DNA from: Planococcus shenhongbingii
GTDB taxonomy: Bacteria > Bacillota > Bacilli > Bacillales_A > Planococcaceae
NCBI RefSeq assembly: GCF_030413635.1
Contig: NZ_CP129235.1
Coordinates: 1,984,001-2,048,000 of the forward strand
Length of the DNA: 64,000 bases
Reading direction: 5' to 3'
The notes beneath the pieces are model-generated. The model did no database searches and was not told where the DNA came from. It worked only from the letters and a program-made list of their open reading frames with translations. The translations under genes and the position numbers were made by a program. Below are positions 8,523 to 17,627 of this stretch, piece after piece. Each line of letters starts with the position of its first letter. Positions within the stretch are counted from its first letter, which is position 1.

Positions 8523-9266
8523 TTATTCGAATTTTTTGAAGAACGCCATCGTCTCTTCAATGATGCGCTGCTGGTCATTGTCGAGAGTGGCAACGTGGTA
8601 GCTGTCAGGCATTTCGATTAACCGTTTTTCTTCTGAAGAGATTCCAGCATAGATTAGTTGAGAGTTATGGGGCGGAACAACATGATCTTCCGGCGACACA
8701 AAAATAAGGGCCGGGCACCGGATGTGTGATAAATCTTTGCGCACTCCATCCATGAAAATCAGCAATTGTTTCACTGACGCAACCGGCGTCTTTTCATAGG
8801 CAAGTTCTGTAATCCCTGTCTTTTTGATGTCGGATCCAATGGCATCAAGGAATCGGACGTCCTGCATGTCATGTACAGCAGCCATCGACGGCACCTCTAC
8901 TGCAGCGTTGATCAGTGAAATCGCTCGGATTTCAGGATGCTGCTGTGCCATGTAGAGCGCCAGCGTACCGCCCATTGACAACCCGACCATAAAAATCGCA
9001 TCGCAACGTTCATTCAGCCAACTATATGCTTCTTCGATGGAAGCAATCCAGTCGTGATAAGTGGTTTCTTCCATTTCTTCGTGATGAGTGCCGTGCCCTT
9101 TCAGCCGCGGGACTGTCACGGTAAATCCTTCCTTGGCAAACGCCTCGCCAATTGGGCGCAAGCTTTGTACGGTTCCTGTAAAACCATGTGAAACCAATAT
9201 TCCTATACGTCCGCCTTCGACGCTAAACGGTTCTGCTCCTGACAACACTTCAAAATTTGCGTTCAT
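8523..9266 (-). CDS. Alpha/beta hydrolase, carboxylesterase (Est30-like)
   Basis: 247 residues. Oxyanion loop SHGFTG near residue 25, nucleophile elbow GLSMGG near residue 95, acid in SPEDHVV and catalytic histidine in DSYHVATLDND complete the triad order of carboxylesterases of the Bacillus/Geobacillus Est30 type. These cleave short- to medium-chain esters in the cytosol. The ATG overlaps the stop of the upstream cysteine hydrolase by four bases (9263-9266), so the two are translationally coupled. The natural substrate is unknown. Confidence 0.88.
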   Translation of the reverse strand: MNANFEVLSGAEPFSVEGGRIGILVSHGFTGTVQSLRPIGEAFAKEGFTVTVPRLKGHGTHHEEMEETTYHDWIASIEEAYSWLNERCDAIFMVGLSMGGTLALYMAQQHPEIRAISLINAAVEVPSMAAVHDMQDVRFLDAIGSDIKKTGITELAYEKTPVASVKQLLIFMDGVRKDLSHIRCPALIFVSPEDHVVPPHNSQLIYAGISSEEKRLIEMPDSYHVATLDNDQQRIIEETMAFFKKFE

Positions 9267-9775
9267 CCAAAAACCTCCTTGGCATTTTTAACATCGGCAA
9301 AGTAACTCAGCACTTCGTTGTGATGGTCGATGATTTGTTTCGCATTTAATGAATCGGAATCCCAAGTGCCATGTCCATCTTTGACCAGCGTAACGGTATA
9401 GCCCAGGCTGAATGCACGGCGGCATGTTGTATCTACACAATACTCCGTCTGGTTTCCCGCAACGATAAGATTTTCGATTGCCCATGTTTTCAAAGCTTTT
9501 TCAAGATCGGTTTCGTGGAACGAATCAGGAGTCCGCTTTTGAACACTGGGTTCTCCTTCTTGGGGGCGAATGGACCGATGGATCTGCCAGTCGTAAGTGC
9601 CAGCCACAAGCGCCTTGTCATTATGTTGGACAAAAACAACCGGAATATCTGCTGAACGGGCTTTTTCAATCAGATACTGAAGATTTTCAAGCAGCTCCTC
9701 TTTATTGAACACCGGATTGGCTCCTGCCAACATCTCATTTTGTGCATCGATAATCAATAAAGCAGTTTTTTGCAT
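9263..9775 (-). CDS. Isochorismatase-family cysteine hydrolase
   Basis: About 170 residues. MQKTALLIIDAQNEM carries the catalytic Asp, VQKRTPDSF the Lys, and GNQTEYCVDTTCR the nucleophilic Cys of the isochorismatase fold. Members hydrolyse isochorismate, nicotinamide or N-carbamoyl compounds; the substrate here is unassigned. The start at 9775 is chosen because GGAGGTG stands six bases before it. An in-frame ATG at 9790 would place that site inside the coding sequence. First gene of a two-gene operon with the downstream esterase. Confidence 0.87.
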   Translation of the reverse strand: MQKTALLIIDAQNEMLAGANPVFNKEELLENLQYLIEKARSADIPVVFVQHNDKALVAGTYDWQIHRSIRPQEGEPSVQKRTPDSFHETDLEKALKTWAIENLIVAGNQTEYCVDTTCRRAFSLGYTVTLVKDGHGTWDSDSLNAKQIIDHHNEVLSYFADVKNAKEVFG

Positions 9776-9978
9776 AGCCAGCACCTCCAATTATTCATAT
9801 CTCCATAGGATATTCGGTATTTTATTTCAGAATCCTTTCTTTCATTCCTGACAATTTGGCCAAATCCGCTGTTGGCCTGCTGGAAATGGAAGACAGGAGT
9901 TTGAGCTGGAGGCAGCGAAGTTTAAAAAGAGCGGTAAAATATAGATCAAGACTCACGGGAATCAAAGGAGGAACCAAA

Positions 9979-10353
9979 TTGACTATAACTATAGGAGATG
10001 TAATTACGTTTGAGCGTTCTTTCGTAAAGAAAGATGTTGAGCTGTTCTCGAGGATATCTGGCGATGAAGGAATTCACCACCTTCAGCCCGATGAACAAGG
10101 GAGGCTGGTCGTCCAAGGGCTGCTGACAGCGACTTTGCCGACCAAAGTGGGGGGAGACCATAACGTGCTCGCCCGCCATATGGATTTCGAATTTTTGAGG
10201 CCGGTTTTTACAGGAGATACCATACGATGTGAAGTGACGATCAACACGTTCGAAAAGGAAGAGCAACGGATACGAATTGCTGCTTCCTTTTCTTGCAAAA
10301 ACCAGCATGGCAAAGAAGTGCTGAAAGGCGGTTTCTCAGGAGTGATTCTATAA
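9979..10353 (+). CDS. MaoC-like hotdog-fold dehydratase
   Basis: 124 residues from TTG 9979, seven bases after AAAGGAGG (9964-9971). The open frame extends to 9856 but has no other ribosome-binding site. FSRISGDEGIHH is the hydratase-2 motif of MaoC/R-specific enoyl-CoA hydratases, with the catalytic Asp and His kept; VVQGLLTATL and FLRPVFTGDTI are the usual later strands. Such enzymes hydrate enoyl-CoA or bind acyl thioesters. It is not linked to fatty-acid genes here, so the physiological role is open. Confidence 0.78.
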   Translation: MTITIGDVITFERSFVKKDVELFSRISGDEGIHHLQPDEQGRLVVQGLLTATLPTKVGGDHNVLARHMDFEFLRPVFTGDTIRCEVTINTFEKEEQRIRIAASFSCKNQHGKEVLKGGFSGVIL

Positions 10354-10446
10354 AAATTCCCTGAAGCTGCCTCTTGCGCAAGATCCGCTGTCTTTCGAAA
10401 GACTAGCTGGCTGCTCTTTAGGGTAAAGAAAAGAAGATGAAAAATG

Positions 10447-10465
10447 AAAGGAGGTAATCGCTATT
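10447..10465 (+). promoter_or_regulatory. Ribosome-binding site and ATT start codon of cls
   Basis: AAAGGAGGT (10447-10455) is a near-perfect Shine-Dalgarno. Seven bases on, ATT at 10463 opens the cls frame. No ATG, GTG or TTG is in frame from the upstream TGA (10445) until 10595, by which point the first membrane helix has been passed. Confidence 0.65.
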
Positions 10466-11935
10466 ACTTCCGAATGGTGGAATTCTTTTCAGTGGTGGAA
10501 CACGATCAGCAATATTTTATTTCTGACCAACACAGTTTTAGCTGTTTCTATCCTTTTTATTGAACGGAAAAGAGCAACTTCTAAATGGGCATGGTTCATG
10601 GTGTTGTTTTTCTTGCCCTATCTAGGCTTGCTGATTTATTTATTATTTGGCAAGCCACATCGAAAGAATAAAGGCAAGCATTCAACTGCTTATTCAAATC
10701 CGAAAATCTTAAATCTCTCAGACCAGCAATTAACTGCAATTGATGAAGGTTCCTTTAGCTATCCGTCAGAAGTCGCTGAAGAATGGCAGCATCTTATCCG
10801 GATGAACTTGAAAAGCGGAGTGGCGCCATTCACTCAAAATAATCAGCTCGAAATTTACACGGATGGAAAACGGAAATTCGAAGCGCTATTCAAAGATATT
10901 GAAGCGGCTAACTCTCATATCCATTTGGAATACTATATGGTGAAAAATGATGCGATCGGCAAAAAACTGATTGAGCTGCTGACGGAAAAAGCCCGGCAAG
11001 GCATCGAAGTCCTTTTCCTGTATGATGATATCGGCTCAAATTCATTGCCCAAGAATTTCTTCGATGCTTTTTTGGCAGCAGGTGGCCGAGCGGCTGCTTC
11101 ACTTCGTTCCAGAATGCCTTTTGGCAATCCGCGGGTCAATTACCGCAATCACAGGAAAATCGCCATTCTCGACGGGAAAGTAGGTTTTATCGGCGGGTTT
11201 AATGTCGGGGATGAATATTTGGGGAGAGACGAAAAGTTCGGCTACTGGCGGGACACGCATCTGCGTTTTGAAGGGGAAGCTGTCCATTCCCTGCAGCATC
11301 GTTTTTTAAGCGACTGGAATCAGACTTCTGAGAACCTTCCCGTCAAATATGAAGAAAGTTATTTCCCAGCTGTGGAAGTTTCCGAAGGAGCGGGAATGCA
11401 AGTGGTTGCCAGTGGACCGGATGAATCGCTCGATCAAATCAAAAATGGCTATTTGCGGATGATTGCCCAGGCGCGCAAGTCGATTTATATCCAAACTCCG
11501 TATTTAATTCCGGATTTGGCGATTTTAGATGCACTCAGTACGGCCGCTCTTAGCGGCATAGATGTCCGAGTCATGATTCCCAGTAAAGCAGACCATATCT
11601 TTGTGTTCAGCGCCAGCTTGTCGTATGCCAAAGATTTGGTGAACACCGGCGTAAAAGTGTACACCTACGGCAACGGCTTTCTGCATGCCAAAACCATAGT
11701 AGTGGACGGCAAAGTCTTTTCCATCGGCTCTGCCAATATGGATGTCCGGAGTTTTTCCCTCAATTACGAAGCGAATGCTTTCGGATACGATGTGAAAACG
11801 GCTGAAGAAATGATTTTGCTGTATTTCAATGATTTAAAGCTTTCCGAAGAGCTCACAAAAGAGTATTTCCAGGAGCTTTCGCTTATCAATCGCTTCAGGC
11901 TGCAGATTGCCCAATTGGTGGCACCCATTTTATAA
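10463..11935 (+). CDS. cls: Cardiolipin synthase (phospholipase D family)
   Basis: 490 residues if started at ATT 10463. It joins two phosphatidylglycerols into cardiolipin at the membrane. The N-terminal helices (about 14-34 and 42-62) and the conserved ERKRATSKWAWFMVLFFLP stretch are only complete with this start; ATG 10595 would cut inside that motif. Two HKD motifs are intact: NHRKIAILDGKVGFIGG and HAKTIVVDGKVFSIGSANMD. Length agrees with bacterial Cls (about 480-500). The use of ATT is rare outside infC. Single gene, ending at a strong terminator. Confidence 0.9.
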   Translation: MTSEWWNSFQWWNTISNILFLTNTVLAVSILFIERKRATSKWAWFMVLFFLPYLGLLIYLLFGKPHRKNKGKHSTAYSNPKILNLSDQQLTAIDEGSFSYPSEVAEEWQHLIRMNLKSGVAPFTQNNQLEIYTDGKRKFEALFKDIEAANSHIHLEYYMVKNDAIGKKLIELLTEKARQGIEVLFLYDDIGSNSLPKNFFDAFLAAGGRAAASLRSRMPFGNPRVNYRNHRKIAILDGKVGFIGGFNVGDEYLGRDEKFGYWRDTHLRFEGEAVHSLQHRFLSDWNQTSENLPVKYEESYFPAVEVSEGAGMQVVASGPDESLDQIKNGYLRMIAQARKSIYIQTPYLIPDLAILDALSTAALSGIDVRVMIPSKADHIFVFSASLSYAKDLVNTGVKVYTYGNGFLHAKTIVVDGKVFSIGSANMDVRSFSLNYEANAFGYDVKTAEEMILLYFNDLKLSEELTKEYFQELSLINRFRLQIAQLVAPIL

Positions 11936-11950
11936 GATACGTAATCTGTT

Positions 11951-11990
11951 CAAAAAAGGAAGGCGGGAAACTTATTCCGTCTTCCTTTTT
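11951..11990 (+). terminator. Terminator of cls
   Basis: AAAAAGGAAGGCGGG pairs with TCCGTCTTCCTTTTT, allowing G-U. Confidence 0.75.
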
Positions 11991-12342
11991 AACGTGAATT
12001 TCCTTTAATGATTGAAGCGGTTTTATGTTGGCAGAGGAAAACGCCTCCATTGCATTTTAAGATATTTCTGCTTAGGTCTTTGACGATGGTTAAATAATAA
12101 CAGAAAATTTAGATATAATGGTTTATATTAAAGGAAGAGAGGGAAACTACTAAAGGTAGGAACATACGTTCTTTATTATAGCTATACATAGGTGATGGAA
12201 GCCAGTTCATAGATTTGAGACAACCAGCTCACTGGGCTTATCGTTAAAATTCATACTTCAGCCCGGAACTTTTATTTATCCAATTTATGCGGCAATCGCG
12301 TGAAAATGCTGCTCAGCCATTTGGACGGAAAGGGTGAAAATT
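11991..12342 (+). promoter_or_regulatory. Leader region of the DrrAB-type exporter with a LexA-like box
   Basis: TATAAT at 12114-12119 is a likely -10, though its -35 is poor. GGAACATACGTTCT (12159-12172) matches the Bacillus LexA consensus CGAACRNRYGTTYG at all but the two outer bases, but it lies about 40 bp downstream of that -10, so its function is uncertain. The remaining 170 bp up to the gene hold no clear ORF or terminator; this is a long untranslated leader. Confidence 0.35.
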
Positions 12343-13341
12343 GTGGAAAGTTTAGAAGTGCGGCCGATAGCAAATGACTTGGCTATTGAAGCAAAAGGGC
12401 TCGTCAAAGTGTATGGGAAGCACCGGGCTGTGGACGGAGTGGATTTGGCGATTCAGAAAGGAACGGTTTATGGATTTTTAGGGCCGAACGGAGCAGGTAA
12501 GACGACGACCATTCGAATGCTTGCTACTTTAATGAAGCCAGACGAAGGGTACGCGCGGATTTTTGGCCATGATTTGAGCAAAGAAGGCGATGCCATCAGA
12601 AGCCGGATCAGTTTGACCGGCCAATATGCATCAATTGATGAAGATTTGACTGGCATGGAAAATCTCACCATGATGGCAAAACTGATGGGTTATAGCCGAA
12701 GAGAGGCAAAACAGCGTGCACAAGAACTATTGAGAGCTTTTGGATTGGAGGATGCAGCAAAACGCCAAGTGAAAAATTATTCAGGTGGCATGCGCCGCCG
12801 CATTGATATAGCCGCAAGCATTGTTGTGACTCCGGACTTGCTGTTTCTTGATGAACCTACATCCGGGCTGGACCCGAGAAGCCGCAACCAAGTATGGGAC
12901 ATTATTCGGGCGCTGGTCAGCGCTGGAACCGCCGTTCTGCTGACCACTCAGTACTTGGAAGAAGCAGACCAGTTGGCTGACCGTATTGCTGTCATCAACC
13001 AAGGCAAGATCATTGCGGAAGGAACGAGCAGCGAATTGAAGGCATCTGTTGGCAGCGGCACCTTGAATGTACAACTTGTTGATGCTGCCCAAAGAAGAAG
13101 GGCCGCTCAGATACTTGAAAGTACCCTCTCTGTACCGGTCTATTTCTTATCAGAAGCCAATGGGCTGACAGCTCAAATAAATGATCCTGCACGTGTAGCG
13201 GATGCTCTGGGGGAAGTAGCCAGAGAAGATATTGCCATCAGTGACTTTTCATTCGGCCGGCCGAGCCTCGATGAAGTGTTTCTTACATTAACCGGACATA
13301 CAGCCACTCAGGAAACAAAACCCGAGGAGGGTGCACCATGA
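12343..13341 (+). CDS. ABC exporter ATP-binding protein, DrrA-like
   Basis: About 332 residues. Walker [11 protein letters not shown] (near residue 49), signature [12 protein letters not shown] (near 148) and Walker [13 protein letters not shown] (near 168) are intact, and the C-terminal 90 residues form the extra domain typical of DrrA/daunorubicin-type exporters. The GTG at 12343 stands about eight bases after GGAAAGGG; the in-frame GTG at 12334 overlaps that site. It overlaps the permease gene by four bases (ATGA, 13338-13341). The pair should export a hydrophobic drug or lipid-like compound; the substrate is unknown. Confidence 0.9.
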   Translation: MESLEVRPIANDLAIEAKGLVKVYGKHRAVDGVDLAIQKGTVYGFLGPNGAGKTTTIRMLATLMKPDEGYARIFGHDLSKEGDAIRSRISLTGQYASIDEDLTGMENLTMMAKLMGYSRREAKQRAQELLRAFGLEDAAKRQVKNYSGGMRRRIDIAASIVVTPDLLFLDEPTSGLDPRSRNQVWDIIRALVSAGTAVLLTTQYLEEADQLADRIAVINQGKIIAEGTSSELKASVGSGTLNVQLVDAAQRRRAAQILESTLSVPVYFLSEANGLTAQINDPARVADALGEVAREDIAISDFSFGRPSLDEVFLTLTGHTATQETKPEEGAP

Positions 13342-14180
13342 CCGACTATATCGAGCAAAGAGAAAAAGAATCAAGTGATGTACAGCTTGCAGATTCTATT
13401 GCCTCAAACAATCGGCCTAAACCGCCAAGCGCCATCTCTTCAACGCTCACTTTTGCTACACGGGCGTTGTTGCGCATCAAACATGTTCCTGAACAAATGT
13501 TTGACGTAACTGTTTTTCCGGTAATTTTCCTATTGATGTTCACTTATTTATTCGGTGGAGCGATTTCCGGTTCAACTGCTGAATACCTTCAGTTTCTGCT
13601 TCCCGGCATACTGGTTATGACTGTGGCCCAAATTACGATGTATACAGGCATCGATTTGAATAATGATATTCGCAAAGGCATCTTTGACCGCTTTCGCACT
13701 TTGCCCATTTGGCTGCCATCCGCTTTGATCGGTTCACTTCTTGTCGATGTGATTCGTTATTCCATGGCTTCTCTTATCATGATCGGCCTCGGCTTCATAC
13801 TTGGATTCCGTCCAGAAGGAGGAATTATGGGTATTCTGGGCGCCATCATTCTGATTTTAATTTTCTCGTTCAGTTTGTCATGGATTTGGACAGTATTCGG
13901 GTTGGTCGTACGCTCTGAGAAATCATTGATGATGATCAGTTTCTTGTTCTTGTTCCCGCTTACTTTTGTCAGCAATGTATTTGTAGATCCAAAGACTTTG
14001 CCGACATGGCTGCAAGGTTTCGTTGAAATCAATCCGATCTCGATACTGGCGACGGCTGTCCGCGGGGCGATGCACGGAACTGCTACGACGGAACAAGTAG
14101 TGTGGGTGCTCCTCGTCTCTTTGATCATGACGGGTATTTTCGCTCCCATTACGATTCATCTTTACCGAAACAAACAATGA
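13338..14180 (+). CDS. ABC exporter permease, DrrB-like (ABC-2 type)
   Basis: 280 residues with a 50-residue hydrophilic N-terminal tail and six membrane helices, the first at about 55-75. The central ABC-2 region contains [15 protein letters not shown], the hallmark of DrrB-type permeases that docks on the ATPase, and [19 protein letters not shown] near the end. Translationally coupled to the ATPase gene. Together they make a complete two-component exporter in the cytoplasmic membrane. Confidence 0.9.
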   Translation: MTDYIEQREKESSDVQLADSIASNNRPKPPSAISSTLTFATRALLRIKHVPEQMFDVTVFPVIFLLMFTYLFGGAISGSTAEYLQFLLPGILVMTVAQITMYTGIDLNNDIRKGIFDRFRTLPIWLPSALIGSLLVDVIRYSMASLIMIGLGFILGFRPEGGIMGILGAIILILIFSFSLSWIWTVFGLVVRSEKSLMMISFLFLFPLTFVSNVFVDPKTLPTWLQGFVEINPISILATAVRGAMHGTATTEQVVWVLLVSLIMTGIFAPITIHLYRNKQ

Positions 14181-14189
14181 AAAGAAAGC

Positions 14190-14226
14190 AAAAAGAAGTT
14201 GAAGAGTTGTTTTCGACTTCTTTTTG
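14190..14226 (+). terminator. Terminator of the exporter operon
   Basis: AAAAAGAAGT pairs with ACTTCTTTTT. Confidence 0.65.
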
Positions 14227-14393
14227 AGTACGGAGAGAAAAATCCATTTTAGCAGTAGGCTTTTGCCAGAACACAAGAACTGAATATTCAGAAACACGAT
14301 TGAACTTCATTCATTCTTCCTATATGATGAAAGCGTATCAACCAATACCTTTCTTTCGGTTCACCTTATTAAAATTGAGGAGGAATGGAGATC

Positions 14394-14957
14394 ATGACAA
14401 AAATCGGCATTATTACTGGAAGCACGCGGCCGGGACGCAACAGCCTGCAAGTGGCCCAATGGGTAAAAGGCATTGCGGACCAGCGGGGAGACGCAGACTA
14501 CGAAATCGTGGATTTGGCGGAATATAACCTGCCAATGTACGCGGAGCCGGTCTCTGCCGCCGCTAGCCAAAATTATCAGACACCCGAAGCGATTCCCTGG
14601 TCAAAAAAAATTGCCGAATTGGATGGTTATGTCTTTATTTGCCCTGAATACAACAGAGGGGTGACATCAGCTTTGAAGAATGCCATTGATTATTTATATC
14701 CCGAGTGGAACAATAAAGCCGCGGGCATTGTCAGTTACGGCACGGCAGGCGGAGTCCGTGCAGCAGAGGCATTGCGAATCATTATGGCAGAATTGCAAGT
14801 GGCGACTGTCCGGGCCCATCCTTCGATGTCTTTATTTACAGACTTCGTGAAGATGAGCGAGTTCAAACCGGCAGCAGTCCATGAGAAAGCGGTCAATGTC
14901 ATGCTGAAGCAAGTCAATGCCTGGACCAACGCCTTGCAGCCGTTGCGAAATAAATAA
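14394..14957 (+). CDS. NAD(P)H-dependent FMN reductase (azoreductase-like)
   Basis: About 187 residues with a flavodoxin-like fold. GIITGSTRPGRNSLQVAQWV is the FMN phosphate loop, PEYNRGVTSALKNAIDYL the flavin ring region and GIVSYGTAGGVRAAE the third binding loop. Such enzymes reduce FMN, quinones or azo compounds. ATG 14394 is preferred: GAGGAGG (14377-14383) is ten bases ahead, whereas ATG 14385 is too close. A close paralogue lies at 16288-16881, on the other side of a ring-cleaving dioxygenase, suggesting a common role against quinones and aromatic electrophiles. Confidence 0.88.
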   Translation: MTKIGIITGSTRPGRNSLQVAQWVKGIADQRGDADYEIVDLAEYNLPMYAEPVSAAASQNYQTPEAIPWSKKIAELDGYVFICPEYNRGVTSALKNAIDYLYPEWNNKAAGIVSYGTAGGVRAAEALRIIMAELQVATVRAHPSMSLFTDFVKMSEFKPAAVHEKAVNVMLKQVNAWTNALQPLRNK

Positions 14958-14982
14958 TAAAAAACAACCTATATCATTCAGT

Positions 14983-15014
14983 AGACAGCCAGATAACCCT
15001 GGCTGTCTTTTTGT
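14983..15014 (+). terminator. Terminator of the first FMN reductase gene
   Basis: Perfect stem AGACAGCCAG/CTGGCTGTCT followed by TTTTTG. Confidence 0.85.
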
Positions 15015-15115
15015 TTTATTGGCCAAAGGAAATTAAGTTTAAGAATTTATTGTTCTCTGGATATAATGTCGATTCAATTTAATTAGTTGACGTGCGACAT
15101 TAGGCATGTTAAGAT

Positions 15116-15133
15116 TATCTTGAATTAAAGATA
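15116..15133. promoter_or_regulatory. MhqR-like operator, distal copy
   Basis: TATCTTGAATTAAAGATA is an imperfect palindrome resembling the B. subtilis MhqR box (recalled consensus tATCTcgaAtTCgAGATa). It lies about 170 bp before the dioxygenase gene. Confidence 0.5.
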
Positions 15134-15239
15134 AATAATTTCGTAGTAATAATTTGAAACAGCACGCTCTATTTTAAAAGTTTCGGATGAAAATGACATT
15201 TGAAAATTGCCTATCAACCGTTAAATTTTTTTAATTGTA

Positions 15240-15257
15240 TATCTTGATTTCGAGATA
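15240..15257. promoter_or_regulatory. MhqR-like operator, proximal copy
   Basis: TATCTTGATTTCGAGATA, closer to the MhqR consensus, lies 33 bp before the dioxygenase start, where a repressor would block transcription. In B. subtilis such boxes control quinone-responsive dioxygenase and reductase genes, the same content as here. No mhqR gene is in the window. Confidence 0.65.
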
Positions 15258-15289
15258 ACTGATAGCAAAAATTTAAAGGAGAGAAGAAT

Positions 15290-16273
15290 ATGAACGAAAT
15301 AAAAGGAATCCACCACGTCACTGCGATTACCAGCAGTGCGGAAAAGAACTATGAGTTCTTCACATATGTACTGGGCATGCGCCTGGTGAAGAAAACGGTC
15401 AACCAGGACGATATTCAGACCTATCATTTATTCTTTGCGGATGACAAAGGGTCTGCCGGCACGGACATGACATTCTTCGATTTCCCGGGCATTCCGAAAG
15501 GGACACACGGAACGAACGAAATCTACAAAACTGCTTTCCGTGTGCCAACAGATGAAGCATTAACTTACTGGATCAAGCGTTTCGATAAATACGAAGTGAA
15601 GCATAAAGGCATCCAGGAATTGTTCGGCAAGAAAACCTTGTCGTTTGTTGATTTTGATGACCAGCAATACATGCTGGTGTCGGACGAGCACAACGAAGGC
15701 GTTGCATCCGGCACGCCTTGGCAAAATGGCCCGGTGCCATTGGAATTCGCCATCACCGGCTTAGGCCCGATCCACGTGCGGATCGCTGAATTTGATTATT
15801 TGAAAGAAGTGCTGGAAAAAGCGATGCTGATGCGCGAAGTAACCAAAGAAGGATCGCTGCATTTGTTTGAAGTCGGCGAAGGCGGAAACGGTGCGCAAGT
15901 GATTGTCGAGCACAACGTGATTTTGCCAGCCGGCCGACAAGGCTTTGGCACCGTTCACCACGCAGCATTCCGCGTGGAAGATACGAACGTCTTGAAAGCG
16001 TGGATTGAGCGCATGGAAGGGTTTGGCTTCGGCACTTCCGGCTATGTGGATCGCTTCTTCTTTGAATCGTTATATGCACGAGTAGCACCAGGAATTCTAT
16101 TCGAGTGGGCTACAGACGGTCCAGGCTTTATGGGCGATGAGCCTTACGAAACCGTAGGGGAAAAATTGTCGCTGCCGCCATTCTTGGAACCGAAACGCGA
16201 ACAGATTGAAAAAATGGTACGTCCAATCGACACCGTGCGCAGTACGCGTACGTTCGAAAAAGAGTATTTGTGA
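15290..16273 (+). CDS. Ring-cleaving dioxygenase (VOC superfamily, MhqO/MhqA type)
   Basis: 327 residues, ATG behind AAAGGAGAG. Two glyoxalase/VOC modules: the first begins IKGIHHVTAITSSAEKNYEF and the second has GTVHHAAFRVEDTN near residue 222. Metal-ligand histidines (HH pairs) and the glutamate in GILFEWATDGPGF are present. The family opens hydroquinone-type rings and gives resistance to quinones and catechols. The flanking MhqR-like boxes and two FMN reductases fit that role. The last codons overlap the ribosome-binding site of the following reductase gene, so they form an operon. Confidence 0.9.
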   Translation: MNEIKGIHHVTAITSSAEKNYEFFTYVLGMRLVKKTVNQDDIQTYHLFFADDKGSAGTDMTFFDFPGIPKGTHGTNEIYKTAFRVPTDEALTYWIKRFDKYEVKHKGIQELFGKKTLSFVDFDDQQYMLVSDEHNEGVASGTPWQNGPVPLEFAITGLGPIHVRIAEFDYLKEVLEKAMLMREVTKEGSLHLFEVGEGGNGAQVIVEHNVILPAGRQGFGTVHHAAFRVEDTNVLKAWIERMEGFGFGTSGYVDRFFFESLYARVAPGILFEWATDGPGFMGDEPYETVGEKLSLPPFLEPKREQIEKMVRPIDTVRSTRTFEKEYL

Positions 16274-16287
16274 GGAGAAGAAAACAT

Positions 16288-16881
16288 ATGGGTATATTTG
16301 ATAAATTTTTTGGATCAAAACAACAGGAGGAAAAAACTATGACAAAACTAAACATCGGCATCATCTTGGGATCAACACGTGAAGGGCGCTTAAGCCCGCA
16401 AGTAGGGAACTGGGTCAAAGAATTGGCAGACAAGCGCGGTGACGCAAACTATACGATCATCGACATCGCCGATTACAAATTGCCGCTCTTAGGCGAAGAA
16501 GGCGGCGACGCATCAGGCGCAGCCGCTTGGTCTCAAGCAGTTGCAGCACAGGACGGATTCGTCTTCATCGTGCAGGAATACAACCACTCGATCACAGGAT
16601 CTTTGAAAAACGCACTCGATTACCTGCGCGAAGAGTGGAACAACAAAGCAGCGGGCATCGTCTCGTACGGTTCGGTCGGCGGTGCGCGTGCGGCAGAGCA
16701 TTTGCGCGGCATCCTGGGCGAATTGTCGGTAGCGGACGTCCGCGTCCACCCGGCATTGTCGCTGTTCACGGATTTTGAGAACGGTGCGGAATTGAAAGCC
16801 GCTCCAGTTCAAGCAGAATCGGTCAACCAGATGCTTGATCAGGTCATCCCTTGGTCTGCAGCGTTGAAAACAATCCGCTAA
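16288..16881 (+). CDS. NAD(P)H-dependent FMN reductase, second paralogue
   Basis: About 197 residues. The core matches the gene at 14394 (GIILGSTREGRLSPQVGNWV, QEYNHSITGSLKNALDYL, GIVSYGSVGGARAAEHL). Two starts are plausible. ATG 16288, behind GAGGAGAAG, gives a 17-residue leader MGIFDKFFGSKQQEEKT. ATG 16339 has its own AGGAGGAAAA site, which also encodes Gln-Glu codons of that leader. Both forms may be made. Operon partner of the dioxygenase. Confidence 0.88.
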   Translation: MGIFDKFFGSKQQEEKTMTKLNIGIILGSTREGRLSPQVGNWVKELADKRGDANYTIIDIADYKLPLLGEEGGDASGAAAWSQAVAAQDGFVFIVQEYNHSITGSLKNALDYLREEWNNKAAGIVSYGSVGGARAAEHLRGILGELSVADVRVHPALSLFTDFENGAELKAAPVQAESVNQMLDQVIPWSAALKTIR

Positions 16882-16926
16882 TATAAAGCTTTTTGCAACA
16901 CATAAAGCAGAAACCTATAAACAGAC

Positions 16927-16960
16927 AAAAAAGAGATTGCCGGTTGGCATCTCTTTTTTT
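16927..16960 (+). terminator. Terminator of the dioxygenase-reductase operon
   Basis: AAAAGAGAT and ATCTCTTTTTTT form the stem and T tail around a short loop. Confidence 0.75.
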
Positions 16961-17243
16961 GTGTCCATTTTACTGTTGCATCTGAGGAATTCATGGCTTC
17001 AGGAATGGCCTTAGGCAAATAACGGTCTTTCACATTTTTTATTTGCATCCGTTTTAATTGGCTCCTCATCATATATAATAAGCAGTTAGAGGCTCCTTCA
17101 AAAGAACAAGCTCAAATTGCAGCATACACTTTATGAAAATCCGAAGCAGGCAATCGAAATAAAAGCTGAAAGAAGTGCACTGCTTAAAAACGATGCCAAC
17201 AGTTTTCATTAAAAATATTCAACCAGTCCAGGAGGGTTTCAAC

Positions 17244-17627
17244 ATGTCCTATCTCTATTTGTCACTTGCCATCATAGGGGAATTAATCGGATCATCGTTA
17301 TTAAAAGCTTCTGAAGGCTTTTCAAAGCTGTTCCCTACGATGGGCATGCTGGCAGCTTTTGTTTTTTCGTTTTTCTTTTTGTCATTGGCGCTAAAGACCA
17401 TTCCCTTGAATGCCGCTTACGCAATCTGGTCGGGATTAGGAATGGTAGCTACAACGATCATATCCGTTCTGATCTGGAAAGAAAAAATAAACTTTGCTAG
17501 TGTAACTGGAATCATTCTCATCCTTATCGGAGTGGTAATTTTAAATCTATTCGGACCAGGCCATAACGAAACAACGGCCCATGACAAAGCTCCAGCTGCG
17601 AATGTTTTAAACGATCCTGCAGAATAA
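17244..17627 (+). CDS. Small multidrug resistance (SMR) family transporter
   Basis: About 127 residues, ATG behind CAGGAGGG. Four membrane helices. The essential glutamate is in IIGELIGSSLLK of helix 1, and AYAIWSGLGMVATT and WKEKINFASVTGIILILIGV are the conserved SMR segments of helices 3 and 4. These proteins pump quaternary ammonium compounds or guanidinium out in exchange for protons, as dimers. A polar tail of about 22 residues follows helix 4. It stands alone, so a homodimer is likely. Confidence 0.9.
   Translation: MSYLYLSLAIIGELIGSSLLKASEGFSKLFPTMGMLAAFVFSFFFLSLALKTIPLNAAYAIWSGLGMVATTIISVLIWKEKINFASVTGIILILIGVVILNLFGPGHNETTAHDKAPAANVLNDPAE

Noticed and set aside
16878..17072. Minus-strand frame including MQIKNVKDRYLPKAIPEAMN
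   Set aside because: The first 30 residues are protein-like and follow GAGGAG, but spacing is poor and the frame then runs through the terminator at 16927-16960. At most a remnant.
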